Source: Legionella sheltonii (GTDB lineage Bacteria > Pseudomonadota > Gammaproteobacteria > Legionellales > Legionellaceae). Taken from it: 64,000 nucleotides of DNA. Position 1 is the stretch's first letter; every line of letters starts with the position of its first letter. A model generated the notes under the pieces. The model ran no database searches. It was not told where the DNA came from and saw only the letters and a list, made by a program, of their open reading frames with translations. Location of the stretch: the NCBI RefSeq assembly GCF_026191355.1, contig NZ_JAPHOQ010000004.1, positions 186,001 through 250,000 on the forward strand, read 5' to 3'. Of this stretch, positions 17,476 to 25,519 are shown piece after piece. Position numbers and translations under genes: made by a program.

Positions 17476-18468
17476 ATGAAAGCACAAGCGATATCATCTT
17501 TTGGTGATTCTTCAGTCTTTAAAACGATTGAACTTCCCAAACCTCTAATTAAACCCGGCTATGTACTCATTCGAGTTGTAGCAACTAGCGTAAACCCAGT
17601 TGACTGTAAAGTTCGATCGGGAAAATACGCCCATATTTCCCCCCCCTTCCCTGCAATCCTGCATAGTGATGTAGCAGGCATTATTGAAGAGGTTGGTGAT
17701 GATGTCACTGAGTTTTCTGTTGGTGACGAAGTTTATGGATGTGCAGGTGGCTTTCTCAACGAAAGTGGCGCTTTAGCAGAATTTATGCTTGCTGATGCCC
17801 TGCTCATTGCGAAAAAACCCAAAGAATTGAGCATGGTAGAGGCTGCTGCATTGCCCCTGGTTGCAATCACGGCTTGGGAAGCATTATTTGAAAAGGTTAA
17901 AATCAAATCGGGACAAAAAGTATTAATTCACGCAGGAACTGGTGGAGTTGGCCATATTGCAATTCAGTTGGCAAAATGGGCTGGGGCTGAAGTATATACT
18001 ACTGTATCTTCTTCTGATAAGGCAGACATAGCGAAATCACTAGGGGTTAAAGAGACGATTAATTACCGGATTGAATCAGTTCAAGATTATGTTAATCGGC
18101 TGACTAAAGGCATGGGATTTGATGTAGTATTTGATACGGTTGGTGGAGAAAATCTTGAAAAATCATTAGCTGCTGTTGCTCCATACGGAAATGTCGCCAG
18201 CATCCAGGCTAAGTCCACCCATGATCTTTCGCATTTACATGCCAAATCCGCGAGCTTGCACGCTGTTTTTATGTTATTGCCTTTATTGCATAATAAACAA
18301 CGCGAACGTCATGGCAATATTTTAAAAGAAATTGCACGCTTGACGGATGAGGGCCATTTAAAACCACTTATTGACCCACATCTTTTTTATTTTGAGAATA
18401 TTGATAAAGCGCACGCATTACTCGAATCAGGAAAAGCAGTAGGAAAAATTGTAGTTCAAGCTTATTAA
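17476..18468 (+). CDS. Zinc-independent MDR oxidoreductase (quinone reductase-like)
   Basis: This 330-residue medium-chain dehydrogenase/reductase has a GroES-like N-terminal domain (SVNPVDCKVRSGKY, the quinone-reductase signature start) and a Rossmann domain with AGTGGVGHIAIQLAKWAGAEVY. The structural and catalytic zinc ligands of alcohol dehydrogenases are absent, so an NADPH-dependent quinone or enone reductase role is likely. A perfect ribosome site (TTAGGAGG) sits 7-9 bases before ATG 17476. The 197-base divergent gap to the nitronate monooxygenase gene probably holds both promoters. Confidence 0.9.
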   Translation: MKAQAISSFGDSSVFKTIELPKPLIKPGYVLIRVVATSVNPVDCKVRSGKYAHISPPFPAILHSDVAGIIEEVGDDVTEFSVGDEVYGCAGGFLNESGALAEFMLADALLIAKKPKELSMVEAAALPLVAITAWEALFEKVKIKSGQKVLIHAGTGGVGHIAIQLAKWAGAEVYTTVSSSDKADIAKSLGVKETINYRIESVQDYVNRLTKGMGFDVVFDTVGGENLEKSLAAVAPYGNVASIQAKSTHDLSHLHAKSASLHAVFMLLPLLHNKQRERHGNILKEIARLTDEGHLKPLIDPHLFYFENIDKAHALLESGKAVGKIVVQAY

Positions 18469-18559
18469 AAACTAGGCGAACTCATGTGTGCCCGAAAAGA
18501 TAACACATACATTATCCGGGCACGCATACCTAAATGGTTCTATTGGCTGCAGAGGTGTT

Positions 18560-19306
18560 TTAATTAATACGTTTTGGACTGGGCTTTAGCAAACATTTGT
18601 TGAATCTACAGTAAAGCATTGTGCTTGCGATAACTGCTGCTGGCATGCTTAATATATTTAAAAAAGGTATAAAACTGCTTAGATTGATAGAAAAACCAAA
18701 CCCAAGTGATAGCATTTTATTGTTGGCAACTTTCTTACGCATTTCTTTAAAGCCAATCAAATTATTATCCATAGCAAAATCTTGATATTGAATACTCAGT
18801 ATCCATGCATTAAAGACAAACCATAAGAGTGGATAAATCGGTTGGAGAAAAGGTACAAAAAATAAAATACCCATGAGTAAAAAACGAGGCAAAAAATAAC
18901 CAAGAAATTCAGCTTGACGTTTTATACTACGAACCACAATTTTAGAAAATGATAAGGAAGGAATCGCACGGCCAAAAAGTATATATTGTGCTTTCTCAGC
19001 GAGTAAGCCATTAAAAGGAGCGGCGATTAGATTAAAAAACACAGTAAAAAGGGATAAAAACATTAAGAAAAAGCTCAATATAAAAATAACAAAAAAGACA
19101 TTACTGAGAAAACTTAACCACGAGGGCAATTGGTTAAGATAGTGATAAGCATAGGGAAGTAAATAATGATAGATAAGATAAAACAAGCCCGCAAACATGA
19201 TAAAATTAATTGCTAAAGGCACTAGAATAAAACGCTTCAATCCAGGCGTAAAAAGATGATGAATCCCTTGTACCATGTAGAACATCCCAAGAAAAAAACT
19301 CTTCAT
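18560..19306 (-). CDS. cysZ: CysZ-type (EI24 domain) membrane protein, probable sulfate importer
   Basis: This 248-residue inner-membrane protein has the family pattern: an N-terminal amphipathic start with GIHHLFTPGLKRFILVPLAINF, two long hydrophobic hairpins, the motif NLIAAPFNGLLAEK, and a C-terminal half with AWILSIQYQDFAMDNN. In E. coli CysZ mediates proton-driven sulfate uptake for cysteine synthesis. No cys genes lie next to it, so the role in sulfate import is by family only. It is convergent with the MDR gene, and the gap contains a hairpin with GTGCCCG and CGGGCAC arms (18487-18523) lacking a T-tract. Confidence 0.87.
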   Translation of the reverse strand: MKSFFLGMFYMVQGIHHLFTPGLKRFILVPLAINFIMFAGLFYLIYHYLLPYAYHYLNQLPSWLSFLSNVFFVIFILSFFLMFLSLFTVFFNLIAAPFNGLLAEKAQYILFGRAIPSLSFSKIVVRSIKRQAEFLGYFLPRFLLMGILFFVPFLQPIYPLLWFVFNAWILSIQYQDFAMDNNLIGFKEMRKKVANNKMLSLGFGFSINLSSFIPFLNILSMPAAVIASTMLYCRFNKCLLKPSPKRIN

Positions 19307-19485
19307 TTTTTATCCTCAAACTTTATTCCGAAATCATGATCGCACTTACCCCCTTAGCTTAAGTCATTTTGACAAGGAAAATCCTATTTTCATTAAAATT
19401 TCCTTTTTAAAATGTTGATCAAAATAATGACCCACTAACTTATTGTTATATAATAGATTCTATTGGATAAAAATAAGGTCAATGC

Positions 19486-20055
19486 ATGCCAAAGCAAAAT
19501 ATATCAGAAAAAAAACCATCTCCATATGGAGAGGTTCCTAAGTTAGCCACCCTGGCGGCTCAGAAAATTAATAAAACAAATCCTCATCTTTTTTTTACTT
19601 TATTCAATAATAAAGAATTACCCGCCGAAATTGAGAATGACTTTATTAATCCTACTGTACAGAAGCTGATTGATGAGCATGAGAACATTTATTGGTCGAA
19701 TGTGAACAAACGAAAACAGAAAGTGGACAACTGTTCTTCTCGTCTTGATAGTGAGTCTTGTTATAGAAATTGTGCCAGTCTGACTATGGCGGCTTTAAGT
19801 GGCGGAGTCCATATTGGTGTCTATTACATCCTGCGTGCAAGCGGGGTATCTTCTTCGACAACATTTACTTTCCTCGCTACAATACCTGCCACTATCATTG
19901 TTATGGGTTGTTTTAGCCCCTTTGCTGTTCATTTATTATCGAAAGGGATTGCGAATTGCGTCATCCCTAAGGTACCAAGAGAAGTAGTTGATTTAAACGA
20001 AGAGGTAGCTCGTGTTGAATCTGAACAGTCCAAGGGGCACTTATCTATGGTATAA
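19486..20055 (+). CDS. Hypothetical membrane protein, candidate secreted effector
   Basis: This 189-residue protein is not one I recognise. The N-terminal 105 residues are soluble and charged. A hydrophobic hairpin spans about residues 100-160 (ALSGGVHIGVYYILRASGV and FTFLATIPATIIVMGCF), followed by a short tail rich in Glu (VVDLNEEVARVESEQSKGHLSMV). The central paired hydrophobic helices plus Glu-rich C-terminus recall membrane-inserting Dot/Icm substrates, but this is only a resemblance. The gene has its own upstream region and no operon partner. Confidence 0.6.
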   Translation: MPKQNISEKKPSPYGEVPKLATLAAQKINKTNPHLFFTLFNNKELPAEIENDFINPTVQKLIDEHENIYWSNVNKRKQKVDNCSSRLDSESCYRNCASLTMAALSGGVHIGVYYILRASGVSSSTTFTFLATIPATIIVMGCFSPFAVHLLSKGIANCVIPKVPREVVDLNEEVARVESEQSKGHLSMV

Positions 20056-20157
20056 AGGTTTTTCTTGGGCATAACGAGAATCTCTATACTGCAACAGCGT
20101 GTTATTAAAAAGGACTTTTCGCTGCAGCCGGTATGGCAGCTCTTGGCGCCCAGATGT

Positions 20158-20209
20158 TTGTAACAACTTTGTTACAATTACAACGTGTCTTGTTATACCC
20201 TTGTTACAT
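20158..20209 (+). promoter_or_regulatory. Operator-like array of TTGTTACAA half-sites
   Basis: TTGTAACAA (20158-20166) and TTGTTACAA (20169-20177) form a perfect 9-bp inverted repeat with a 2-base spacer. TTGTTATAC at 20190 and TTGTTACAT at 20201 are further half-site matches, at 21 and 11 bases, close to two and one helical turns. The array lies 50-100 bases upstream of the small secreted protein gene at 20257, in the range for a regulator binding across its promoter. The regulator is unknown. Confidence 0.5.
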
Positions 20210-20256
20210 TCGTTATTTAAACTAGCCTCAGATAACAATCTAAGAGGGGAAATCAA

Positions 20257-20481
20257 ATGATTAAAAAATTATTACTGTGCAGCGTACTCGGCGCAGCTGC
20301 TTTATTTTCCACTACAGCTTTTGCTTATTATCATTCACATGATGATTACCCACGATTCAAATATTATCGCCACCACCATCATCATTCAAGATGGAAAAAT
20401 GCTCATCGATGGGTACCACCGAGAGACTATGTTATAGTAGAAAATGGAGCTCCCAATCCAAACTACCATCAACATTACTAA
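20257..20481 (+). CDS. Small secreted His/Tyr-rich protein
   Basis: This 74-residue product has a clear signal peptide (about 1-23, cleavage after TAFA). The mature part of about 50 residues contains 13 His and many Tyr (YYHSHDDYPRFKYYRHHHHHSRW). A run of five His and further HxH patterns suggest binding of zinc, copper or nickel in the periplasm, but this is inference from composition. A strong ribosome site (AAGAGGGGA) precedes the ATG. The gene is preceded by the TTGTTACAA array, so it is probably regulated. Confidence 0.75.
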   Translation: MIKKLLLCSVLGAAALFSTTAFAYYHSHDDYPRFKYYRHHHHHSRWKNAHRWVPPRDYVIVENGAPNPNYHQHY

Positions 20482-20561
20482 TCATAGAAAGACTGATTTC
20501 TTCGAGGTATCGTGACTTTTTTACAGTGCAGAGTTTTGCATAAAGAATAATAGATTGTGAT

Positions 20562-20605
20562 CTAAATGATGTCATTCCTACGCAGGCGGGATTGACATCA
20601 TTTAG
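20562..20605. repeat. Palindromic repeat (family C, GTCATTCC...GGGATTGACAT)
   Basis: CTAAATGATGTCATTCC and its near-complement GGGATTGACATCATTTAG form an almost perfect 17-18 bp stem around CTACGCAGGC. The core resembles the dispersed GTCATTCCCGC-type hairpins also seen at 44611-44634 and 47216-47249. It could end the transcript of the small secreted protein. Confidence 0.65.
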
Positions 20606-20740
20606 CAGTAATAATCAAGTGTTTAAATGATGACGCGCTCTCAAACTATCCGGGACTTATAGGATTTTTTTGCTTCATGAATCCATGCTAATAATCTGCT
20701 AAAATTCATTTTTTAAAATGAGCACCGTTATTGAGCGATT

Positions 20741-21334
20741 ATGAAGCTGTTCATACAAATATGTTTTTTTGTTTTGTTTTCATCACTTGCTGTTTATTCG
20801 ATGTTGGCTGTTTATATTATTAAAACTGCTGAACATGATCAAAGAAAACAAGCAGATGTCATTTTAGTTCTCGGTGCAAAAGCTTATTGGGCAAACACCT
20901 ACAATCCATGCCTTGTAGCTCGTGTAAAACATGCAGTTGATTTATATAAGGCTCACTATGCCCCTAAACTTCTTTTTTCAGGGGGTATCGATAGAGAAGA
21001 TGGAACAAATGAAGCACAAACAATGAAAGAAATTGCCCTATCATTAGGAGTGCCCGACAAAGACATCCTGCTCGAATCTGCTTCAACTTCTACTTATGAA
21101 AACCTTCTTTTTTCTCAACCAATAGTTCAAGCAAATCATTTGAAAACCATTATTTTAGTGACGGAACCTTTTCATGCCCCCAGAGCTCTTTTAGTGGCGC
21201 AAAAATTTCATCTTGATGCAGTCAGTTCGCCTGCAGTAAATAGCGTATGCTGGACTAAACACAAATATTTTTCACGTTATTTTCTCAAAGAACCACTCGC
21301 TATTATGCTTTATAAAATGAAAAATAAATTATGA
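20741..21334 (+). CDS. SanA/YdcF-like DUF218 membrane-anchored protein
   Basis: This 197-residue protein has an N-terminal membrane anchor (residues 5-28) and a DUF218 domain: DVILVLGAKAYW, LVARVKHAVDLYKAHYAPKLLFSGG, TNEAQTMKEIALSLGVPDKDILLE, STSTYENLLFS and VTEPFHAPRALLVAQK. The family includes SanA, which affects envelope permeability, and YdcF and ElyC, involved in envelope glycan metabolism. The domain should face the periplasm. The IS5/GIY-YIG unit begins only six bases after the stop and probably separates the gene from its original terminator. Confidence 0.87.
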   Translation: MKLFIQICFFVLFSSLAVYSMLAVYIIKTAEHDQRKQADVILVLGAKAYWANTYNPCLVARVKHAVDLYKAHYAPKLLFSGGIDREDGTNEAQTMKEIALSLGVPDKDILLESASTSTYENLLFSQPIVQANHLKTIILVTEPFHAPRALLVAQKFHLDAVSSPAVNSVCWTKHKYFSRYFLKEPLAIMLYKMKNKL

Positions 21335-21509
21335 ATTCTTTAGGGCGTGTTGACAATTTATCCCCACCGGCTACGTGCCGCGACTTGTTCGCGGCATCCA
21401 GGAAATGGTCAAGTTAAAGATGAACTTAATTCATTGCTCTAATCGATTGATGAATAAGAGCAAACTCATAATATATCGATTTCAATATCAAGTATAAAAC
21501 GAGTTTGCA

Positions 21510-21958
21510 TTGGCTAGACTGATGCTCAGTGATGAGCTATGGTCTAAGCTAAAGGAGATAATGCTACAACAAAAATTCATAGGGCAGTTGATGCTTGCCG
21601 CCTTCCGATTGAATTTCAATTGACTGGCGGAGAGGTACATGATGCTAAAGCAGCTTCAGGTCTCATTGAAACACTCCCTAAAGCTGATTACACCATTGCA
21701 GACAAAGGATATGATAGCGAGGAAATTCGAGATCAGATTAGGCAAAAATCATCTACTCCAATGATTCCTCGGAAGACGAACTCTAAAACTGGGAATGCTG
21801 ATATTGATTGGGGTCTATACAAATATCGTCATCTAGTTGAAAACGTATTTGCGCGACTTAAACTTTTTCGAGCTATTGCCACAAGATATGATAAATTGAA
21901 GAGAAATTATGCGTCAATGCTCGCAATGGCTTGTTCCTATATTTGGCTACCAATGTAA
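21510..21958 (+). pseudogene. IS5-family transposase with internal deletion
   Basis: The N-terminal LARLMLSDELWSKLKEIMLQQ-like start at about 21510 is joined directly to KIHRAVDACRLPIEFQLTGGEVHDAK (around 21565). The C-terminal part follows, with DYTIADKGYDSEEIR, the Glu-containing VENVFARLKLFRAIATRYDKL and MLAMACSYIW. About 100 central residues, including the first catalytic Asp, are missing. The second Asp (IADKGYD) and the Glu (LVENVFARLK) remain. Such a protein should be inactive, so the unit would need a transposase supplied in trans. From ATG 21620 alone only 112 residues can be read. Confidence 0.82.
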
Positions 21959-22022
21959 TCAGTGAAATTTAGGTGATATCATCGCATTGAGTCCAACACT
22001 CTGATCAAAACAAGGAAGCAAA

Positions 22023-22313
22023 ATGAAGTCATTTTATGTCTATATTATGGCAAGCAAGCGAAATGGTACACTATACGCTGGTTCAACATCAGATTTAATT
22101 AAACGAGTATGGGAACATAAAAACAGCCTGATTCCGGGATTTACAGCTAAGTACAATGTACATATATTGGTTTATTATGAGGTTCATGAAACCTATATAG
22201 AAGCTGCTCGACGTGAAAAGCGATTCAAAAATTGGCCCAGGCAGTGGAAGTTAAATTTGATTGAGAACCTAAATACAGAATGGCATGATCTTTATGAAGA
22301 AATTTGCCACTGA
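22023..22313 (+). CDS. GIY-YIG domain protein (YhbQ/UPF0213-like)
   Basis: This 96-residue single-domain protein has the GIY-YIG pattern as YVYIMASKRNGTLYAGSTSDLIKRVWEHK, followed by FTAKYNVHILVYYE and EAARREKRFKNWPRQWKLNLIE. The catalytic Tyr, Arg and downstream Glu positions look present. Family members are small putative nucleases. A ribosome site AAGGAAG lies close to ATG 22023. It sits inside the inverted-repeat unit beside a deleted transposase and so travels with it, either as a passenger or as a functional partner in its movement. Confidence 0.85.
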   Translation: MKSFYVYIMASKRNGTLYAGSTSDLIKRVWEHKNSLIPGFTAKYNVHILVYYEVHETYIEAARREKRFKNWPRQWKLNLIENLNTEWHDLYEEICH

Positions 22314-22577
22314 TTAAGATCGGCTGGTTGCCGCGAACAAGTCGCGGCACGTAGCCGGTGGGGATGAATTGTCAACACGCCCTAATTTCCTGATAAAAAA
22401 AGCCCTACGGAACAGGACGTTGGTGAATAAATAGTTTAGAAATATCTGATAATTACCAAACTGACTCTTTTGTCATTTCCGAAATGAATTCATCCATAAG
22501 AACACCACGATCCGTTTGGAAATAGAATCCAACTGTGTGAGAATGACATGCGATTGCCTTAACAAAGGTATAAAGAG

Positions 22578-22613
22578 GAAAGGGTTACGTTAAAAAGTAA
22601 CCCTTTCTTTTTT
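22578..22613 (+). terminator. Rho-independent terminator
   Basis: GAAAGGGTTAC (22578-22588) and GTAACCCTTTC (22597-22607) make a perfect 11-bp stem with an 8-base loop, followed by six T. It faces plus-strand transcripts. No plus-strand gene lies between it and the inverted-repeat unit, so it may be the original terminator of the DUF218 gene, pushed 1.2 kb away by the insertion. The other sequence in 22386-22577 shows no gene. Confidence 0.75.
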
Positions 22614-22638
22614 GAATTGTACAACTTCTACTACGCAT

Positions 22639-23106
22639 TTATTTGCCTCTAGTACACGTTTCTGTTCCAAGCGTGTTGTCTGATTGCAATACCCAATTGG
22701 ATTGCAATGAACCATCTGGCTTCACTTCAATCATTTGAATTCCTATTGTATCGGGCTTTCTAGGATCCCAGAATGAAGCTGAAATAACGTTCGTTAAATT
22801 GGGATGCATAACACCAGTACCATAAAGAACCGGATCACCAGCACTAGTATCCCATTCTAAAGTAAATGTATCACCTGTTTTTGTAATACTCATTGGATAA
22901 GAGACCGTATTATTTGCAGCATCAGTGCGTTGGCATTGATAATTCCCCAGCACAGAAGAAGTACTGTTATTATTTGTACTTGTAGCAGTACCTGCATTAC
23001 TTGTGGTGGAACCAGAATTGCTTGTACTTGGGTTATCAGCATAAGCTGTAAGCGTTGACAGGGATAATGCAGTAACTAAATAAACATTCTTAATCACAGT
23101 TTTCAT
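22639..23106 (-). CDS. Secreted protein, paralogue 1 of a tandem pair
   Basis: This 155-residue protein has a signal peptide (about 1-23, ending AYADN) and a low-complexity Ser/Thr/Asn linker. A domain of about 105 residues follows, beginning GNYQCQRTDAANNT and ending TLGTETCTRGK. The two cysteines probably form a disulfide across the domain. FWDPRKPDTIGIQMIEVKPDGSLQSNW matches the neighbouring gene's FWQPKSPTVTTVQIFTIKPDGSLDG. The fold looks like a small beta barrel of unknown function. It lies 42 bases after the stop of the next gene on the same strand, so they form an operon. Confidence 0.75.
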   Translation of the reverse strand: MKTVIKNVYLVTALSLSTLTAYADNPSTSNSGSTTSNAGTATSTNNNSTSSVLGNYQCQRTDAANNTVSYPMSITKTGDTFTLEWDTSAGDPVLYGTGVMHPNLTNVISASFWDPRKPDTIGIQMIEVKPDGSLQSNWVLQSDNTLGTETCTRGK

Positions 23107-23148
23107 AATAAATTCCTTTTCTCATAATCACCTTTATACGCGTTAATT

Positions 23149-23565
23149 CTATTGTTGCGTTACTTTGGTGCACGTTTCAGTACCACCCTTATCCTTATTA
23201 CTTTCTGCAAAAACACCATCCAAAGAGCCATCGGGTTTAATTGTGAAAATTTGGACTGTTGTTACCGTTGGCGATTTAGGTTGCCAAAAAATATAGCCAA
23301 TTGCATTAGGGACATCTTTATTAAATATTCCCTTACCAATGTAATACGGAAATACACTTCCGGTAGGAATACCTGAAACTTTATAAACATCCCCATTCTT
23401 TTTAAATACTACGGTTTCAGTTCCGTCATTGGGAGTAGTAAATGGATCATGATAGGAGCATTTATAGGATCCCGAAATATCAGGTGCATCTGCAGAATAG
23501 GCACTGGAGGATACCGCCAAAACACCTAACATTGTTGCAAGAGAAAGCTTATTAATGGCACGCAT
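23149..23565 (-). CDS. Secreted protein, paralogue 2 of a tandem pair
   Basis: This 138-residue protein has a signal peptide (about 1-24, cleaved near AYSADA). Its domain, from GSYKCSYHDPFTTPNDG to GGTETCTKVTQQ, is the same as in 22639-23106, with conserved G-x-Y-x-C, GKGIFN, FWxP, IKPDGSL and TETCT. It lacks the Ser/Thr linker. It is the upstream gene of the pair, so duplication in place is likely. AAGGAG lies just before the ATG. The 250 bases upstream are AT-rich and hold no gene. Confidence 0.75.
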   Translation of the reverse strand: MRAINKLSLATMLGVLAVSSSAYSADAPDISGSYKCSYHDPFTTPNDGTETVVFKKNGDVYKVSGIPTGSVFPYYIGKGIFNKDVPNAIGYIFWQPKSPTVTTVQIFTIKPDGSLDGVFAESNKDKGGTETCTKVTQQ

Positions 23566-23814
23566 AAGAACTCCTTTTCTTAATAACTTAAAATGATTTT
23601 AAGGTACATAAGTTAATAATAAATATATGTTACTCAATATGGAAAAGCAAATTTCAAATAGAATAATTTTTAGATTAAAAATTGATTTCAAATTGCAAAC
23701 GTTGATTTGTAGATTTTTTAGAAAAGAGTTCGGTAACCCATAAAAAAATAATTATAAGTCTATATAATGCATCAGAAAAATATCACCACTTGGGAAAAGC
23801 ACATGCGCCATTGT

Positions 23815-25134
23815 TCAATGGCCCATAGAGGGAGTTTCCAGAGAGGAGCTAAATTCTTCTGAATCGGGTGTTTGATTCTCTTCAAGAAAATTAATTAATT
23901 TTTTTAATCGCCCCTGGCTTACGGCTAAGGTTTCAAAAAACCCTAATTTCACTGATTTGCCATTAATTGCTGCTAATTTTCTTTTTTCTGCTGCCTGACA
24001 TTTCAATGACTCCCATTCAGAATGTACTGAAAATGAATTTTTGGAATCATCACTGAAATTGAACTGCTCAATATATTTTTCCATGCAAAAGGCATAAGTT
24101 GCAGCATGGACAATTTTTGCCTCATTGGGAGACAGTATTCGAGCTTGCATTTTGACCAAGAAGGCAAAACGCCAAATCCCAGTAAAAGACTTATCTTTTT
24201 GGCAGTTAAAATCCTGATTCAATAAACGAAGGGTTTCTTTTACTGAGGCATCCTTTTCCTCTAAAAAAGCTGGCCCACCTCTGGATTGGTGAATAAAAGG
24301 ATAAATCCAACGATTTTCATTCGTCGCATTAAGGAAATTTTTACGCTCTTTAGGTAATAAATGAGCCGCATTATGCAATGCATCAATTTCTTTAATTGAG
24401 CGCATATTAATGTAATCATCATGAGAACTGAAAAATTGAGTACACTCCAAAGTGTGCTGAGTAAGCCAGTTAAAAATTGCCAATTCAGAACGTCGCTCTT
24501 CATCTGTCGTATGATAACGAAAATAAATCAAGGATGGGATTAATGCGAGTTGCTTCGAAGTACAATGTCTATACATTAAATAAAAAACGGACCTGAGCAG
24601 AAACATAATGTCTTCAAGTTTCTCAATTTCTTGTCGCCTGTTTGCAGTAATTTTCTCATTCAACTTTAAAAATGGATAATGTTCCAGTTGACTGACCTCA
24701 GCATAGCCGAGCATCCGACTCGCACGAATAAATAATGGCATAAGCTCGGTAATCTTCAATGAGTCATTCGTCACTGACAGACGATTAAAATGATTTTTTA
24801 ATTCTTCATACAAAACAGGATGGTGAAAATCAGCATTCATTAAGCCAACTTTCACCAAGGATTGTTGTAAAGTAAGCCAAGGCATGACATATGCCGCAGT
24901 ATTCCATTGCGCACTTTGTTCACAAGGAATATTACGAATAACCAAATTCCAAAATTGATTCGTGAGTTCTTTCACAGGAATCATCATATCGGAATCCAAA
25001 TCAAATTGGTCATTAAGCGGTTCAAATAGCTCAGATAGTTTGGAGATGAGGGCAAGAACCTCAGCAGGAGTTTTTAATGGATCGATATTACTTCCAAGCT
25101 CTATAACCTGCTTTTTAAACTCGCCGACCTTCAT
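23815..25134 (-). CDS. Large soluble helical protein, candidate Dot/Icm effector
   Basis: This 439-residue protein has no signal peptide or membrane span and no domain I recognise. It is helical throughout, with Leu-rich segments such as ITELMPLFIRASRMLGYAEVSQLEH and a conserved-looking TYAFCMEKYIEQF near residue 350. The C-terminus (FLEENQTPDSEEFSSSLETPSMGH) has the dense Glu, Ser and Thr cluster seen in many Legionella type IV secretion substrates. GGAGG precedes the start. The gene stands alone. An effector role is a guess from composition only. Confidence 0.65.
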   Translation of the reverse strand: MKVGEFKKQVIELGSNIDPLKTPAEVLALISKLSELFEPLNDQFDLDSDMMIPVKELTNQFWNLVIRNIPCEQSAQWNTAAYVMPWLTLQQSLVKVGLMNADFHHPVLYEELKNHFNRLSVTNDSLKITELMPLFIRASRMLGYAEVSQLEHYPFLKLNEKITANRRQEIEKLEDIMFLLRSVFYLMYRHCTSKQLALIPSLIYFRYHTTDEERRSELAIFNWLTQHTLECTQFFSSHDDYINMRSIKEIDALHNAAHLLPKERKNFLNATNENRWIYPFIHQSRGGPAFLEEKDASVKETLRLLNQDFNCQKDKSFTGIWRFAFLVKMQARILSPNEAKIVHAATYAFCMEKYIEQFNFSDDSKNSFSVHSEWESLKCQAAEKRKLAAINGKSVKLGFFETLAVSQGRLKKLINFLEENQTPDSEEFSSSLETPSMGH

Positions 25135-25519
25135 CCTTTACCTCCTAGCTACGATCAATTTCATGAACTAAAATCTAACACAGAATGATGGGCTTTAGTC
25201 AACAATTAATTCAAATGACTGACATTTTAGTTAAACGGATGACAAAATATACATTTTCGTAAACTCTAAAGGTATGTCGTTTATTTTTAATTTTTCAAGG
25301 ACTTAAAAAAAACTCAGCCTGTTTTCTTAAAGTGGATTACCAACACTCTTGCCACTGTCCCTATAATCACCGCTGAGACATCATTATTCCCTCATCAACT
25401 CATCCTTATTTTTTGTAAGAAATTTTACAGGAAGTGTATTTCAGCAACTATTATGGCAATATAATCAGTTTGTTATCACCGCATAGTATTTTATTGCGTA
25501 CGAAGGATGTCTACTTAAA
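25135..25519. other. Divergent intergenic region upstream of pncB
   Basis: About 385 AT-rich bases between the divergent candidate effector and pncB. No gene or clear repeat seen. It must carry both promoters. TATAAT-like sequences occur (for example around 25459), but no -35 box at a standard distance could be matched with confidence. Confidence 0.4.

Larger units (their letters stand above)
21340..22385. mobile_element. 1046-bp unit with 57-bp inverted repeats (IS5-type remnant plus GIY-YIG gene)
   Basis: The terminal arms 21340-21396 and 22329-22385 are inverted copies matching at 56 of 57 positions. Both start TTAGGGCGTGTTGACAATT on the outside and end in a small perfect hairpin, TGCCGCGA-CTTGT-TCGCGGCA. 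TA at each outer edge could be a 2-bp target duplication. Inside are an internally deleted IS5-family transposase and an intact GIY-YIG gene. The unit looks like a non-autonomous element that keeps its ends and carries a passenger gene. Confidence 0.75.

Noticed and set aside
18487-18523. Hairpin GTGCCCG...CGGGCAC as a terminator
   Set aside because: The stem is only 7-9 bp with a long loop and no T-tract; kept only as a remark under cysZ.
20041-20256. 71-codon minus-strand frame overlapping the operator-like array
   Set aside because: Low-complexity translation with no ribosome site; the region is better explained as the regulatory DNA of the secreted His-rich protein gene.
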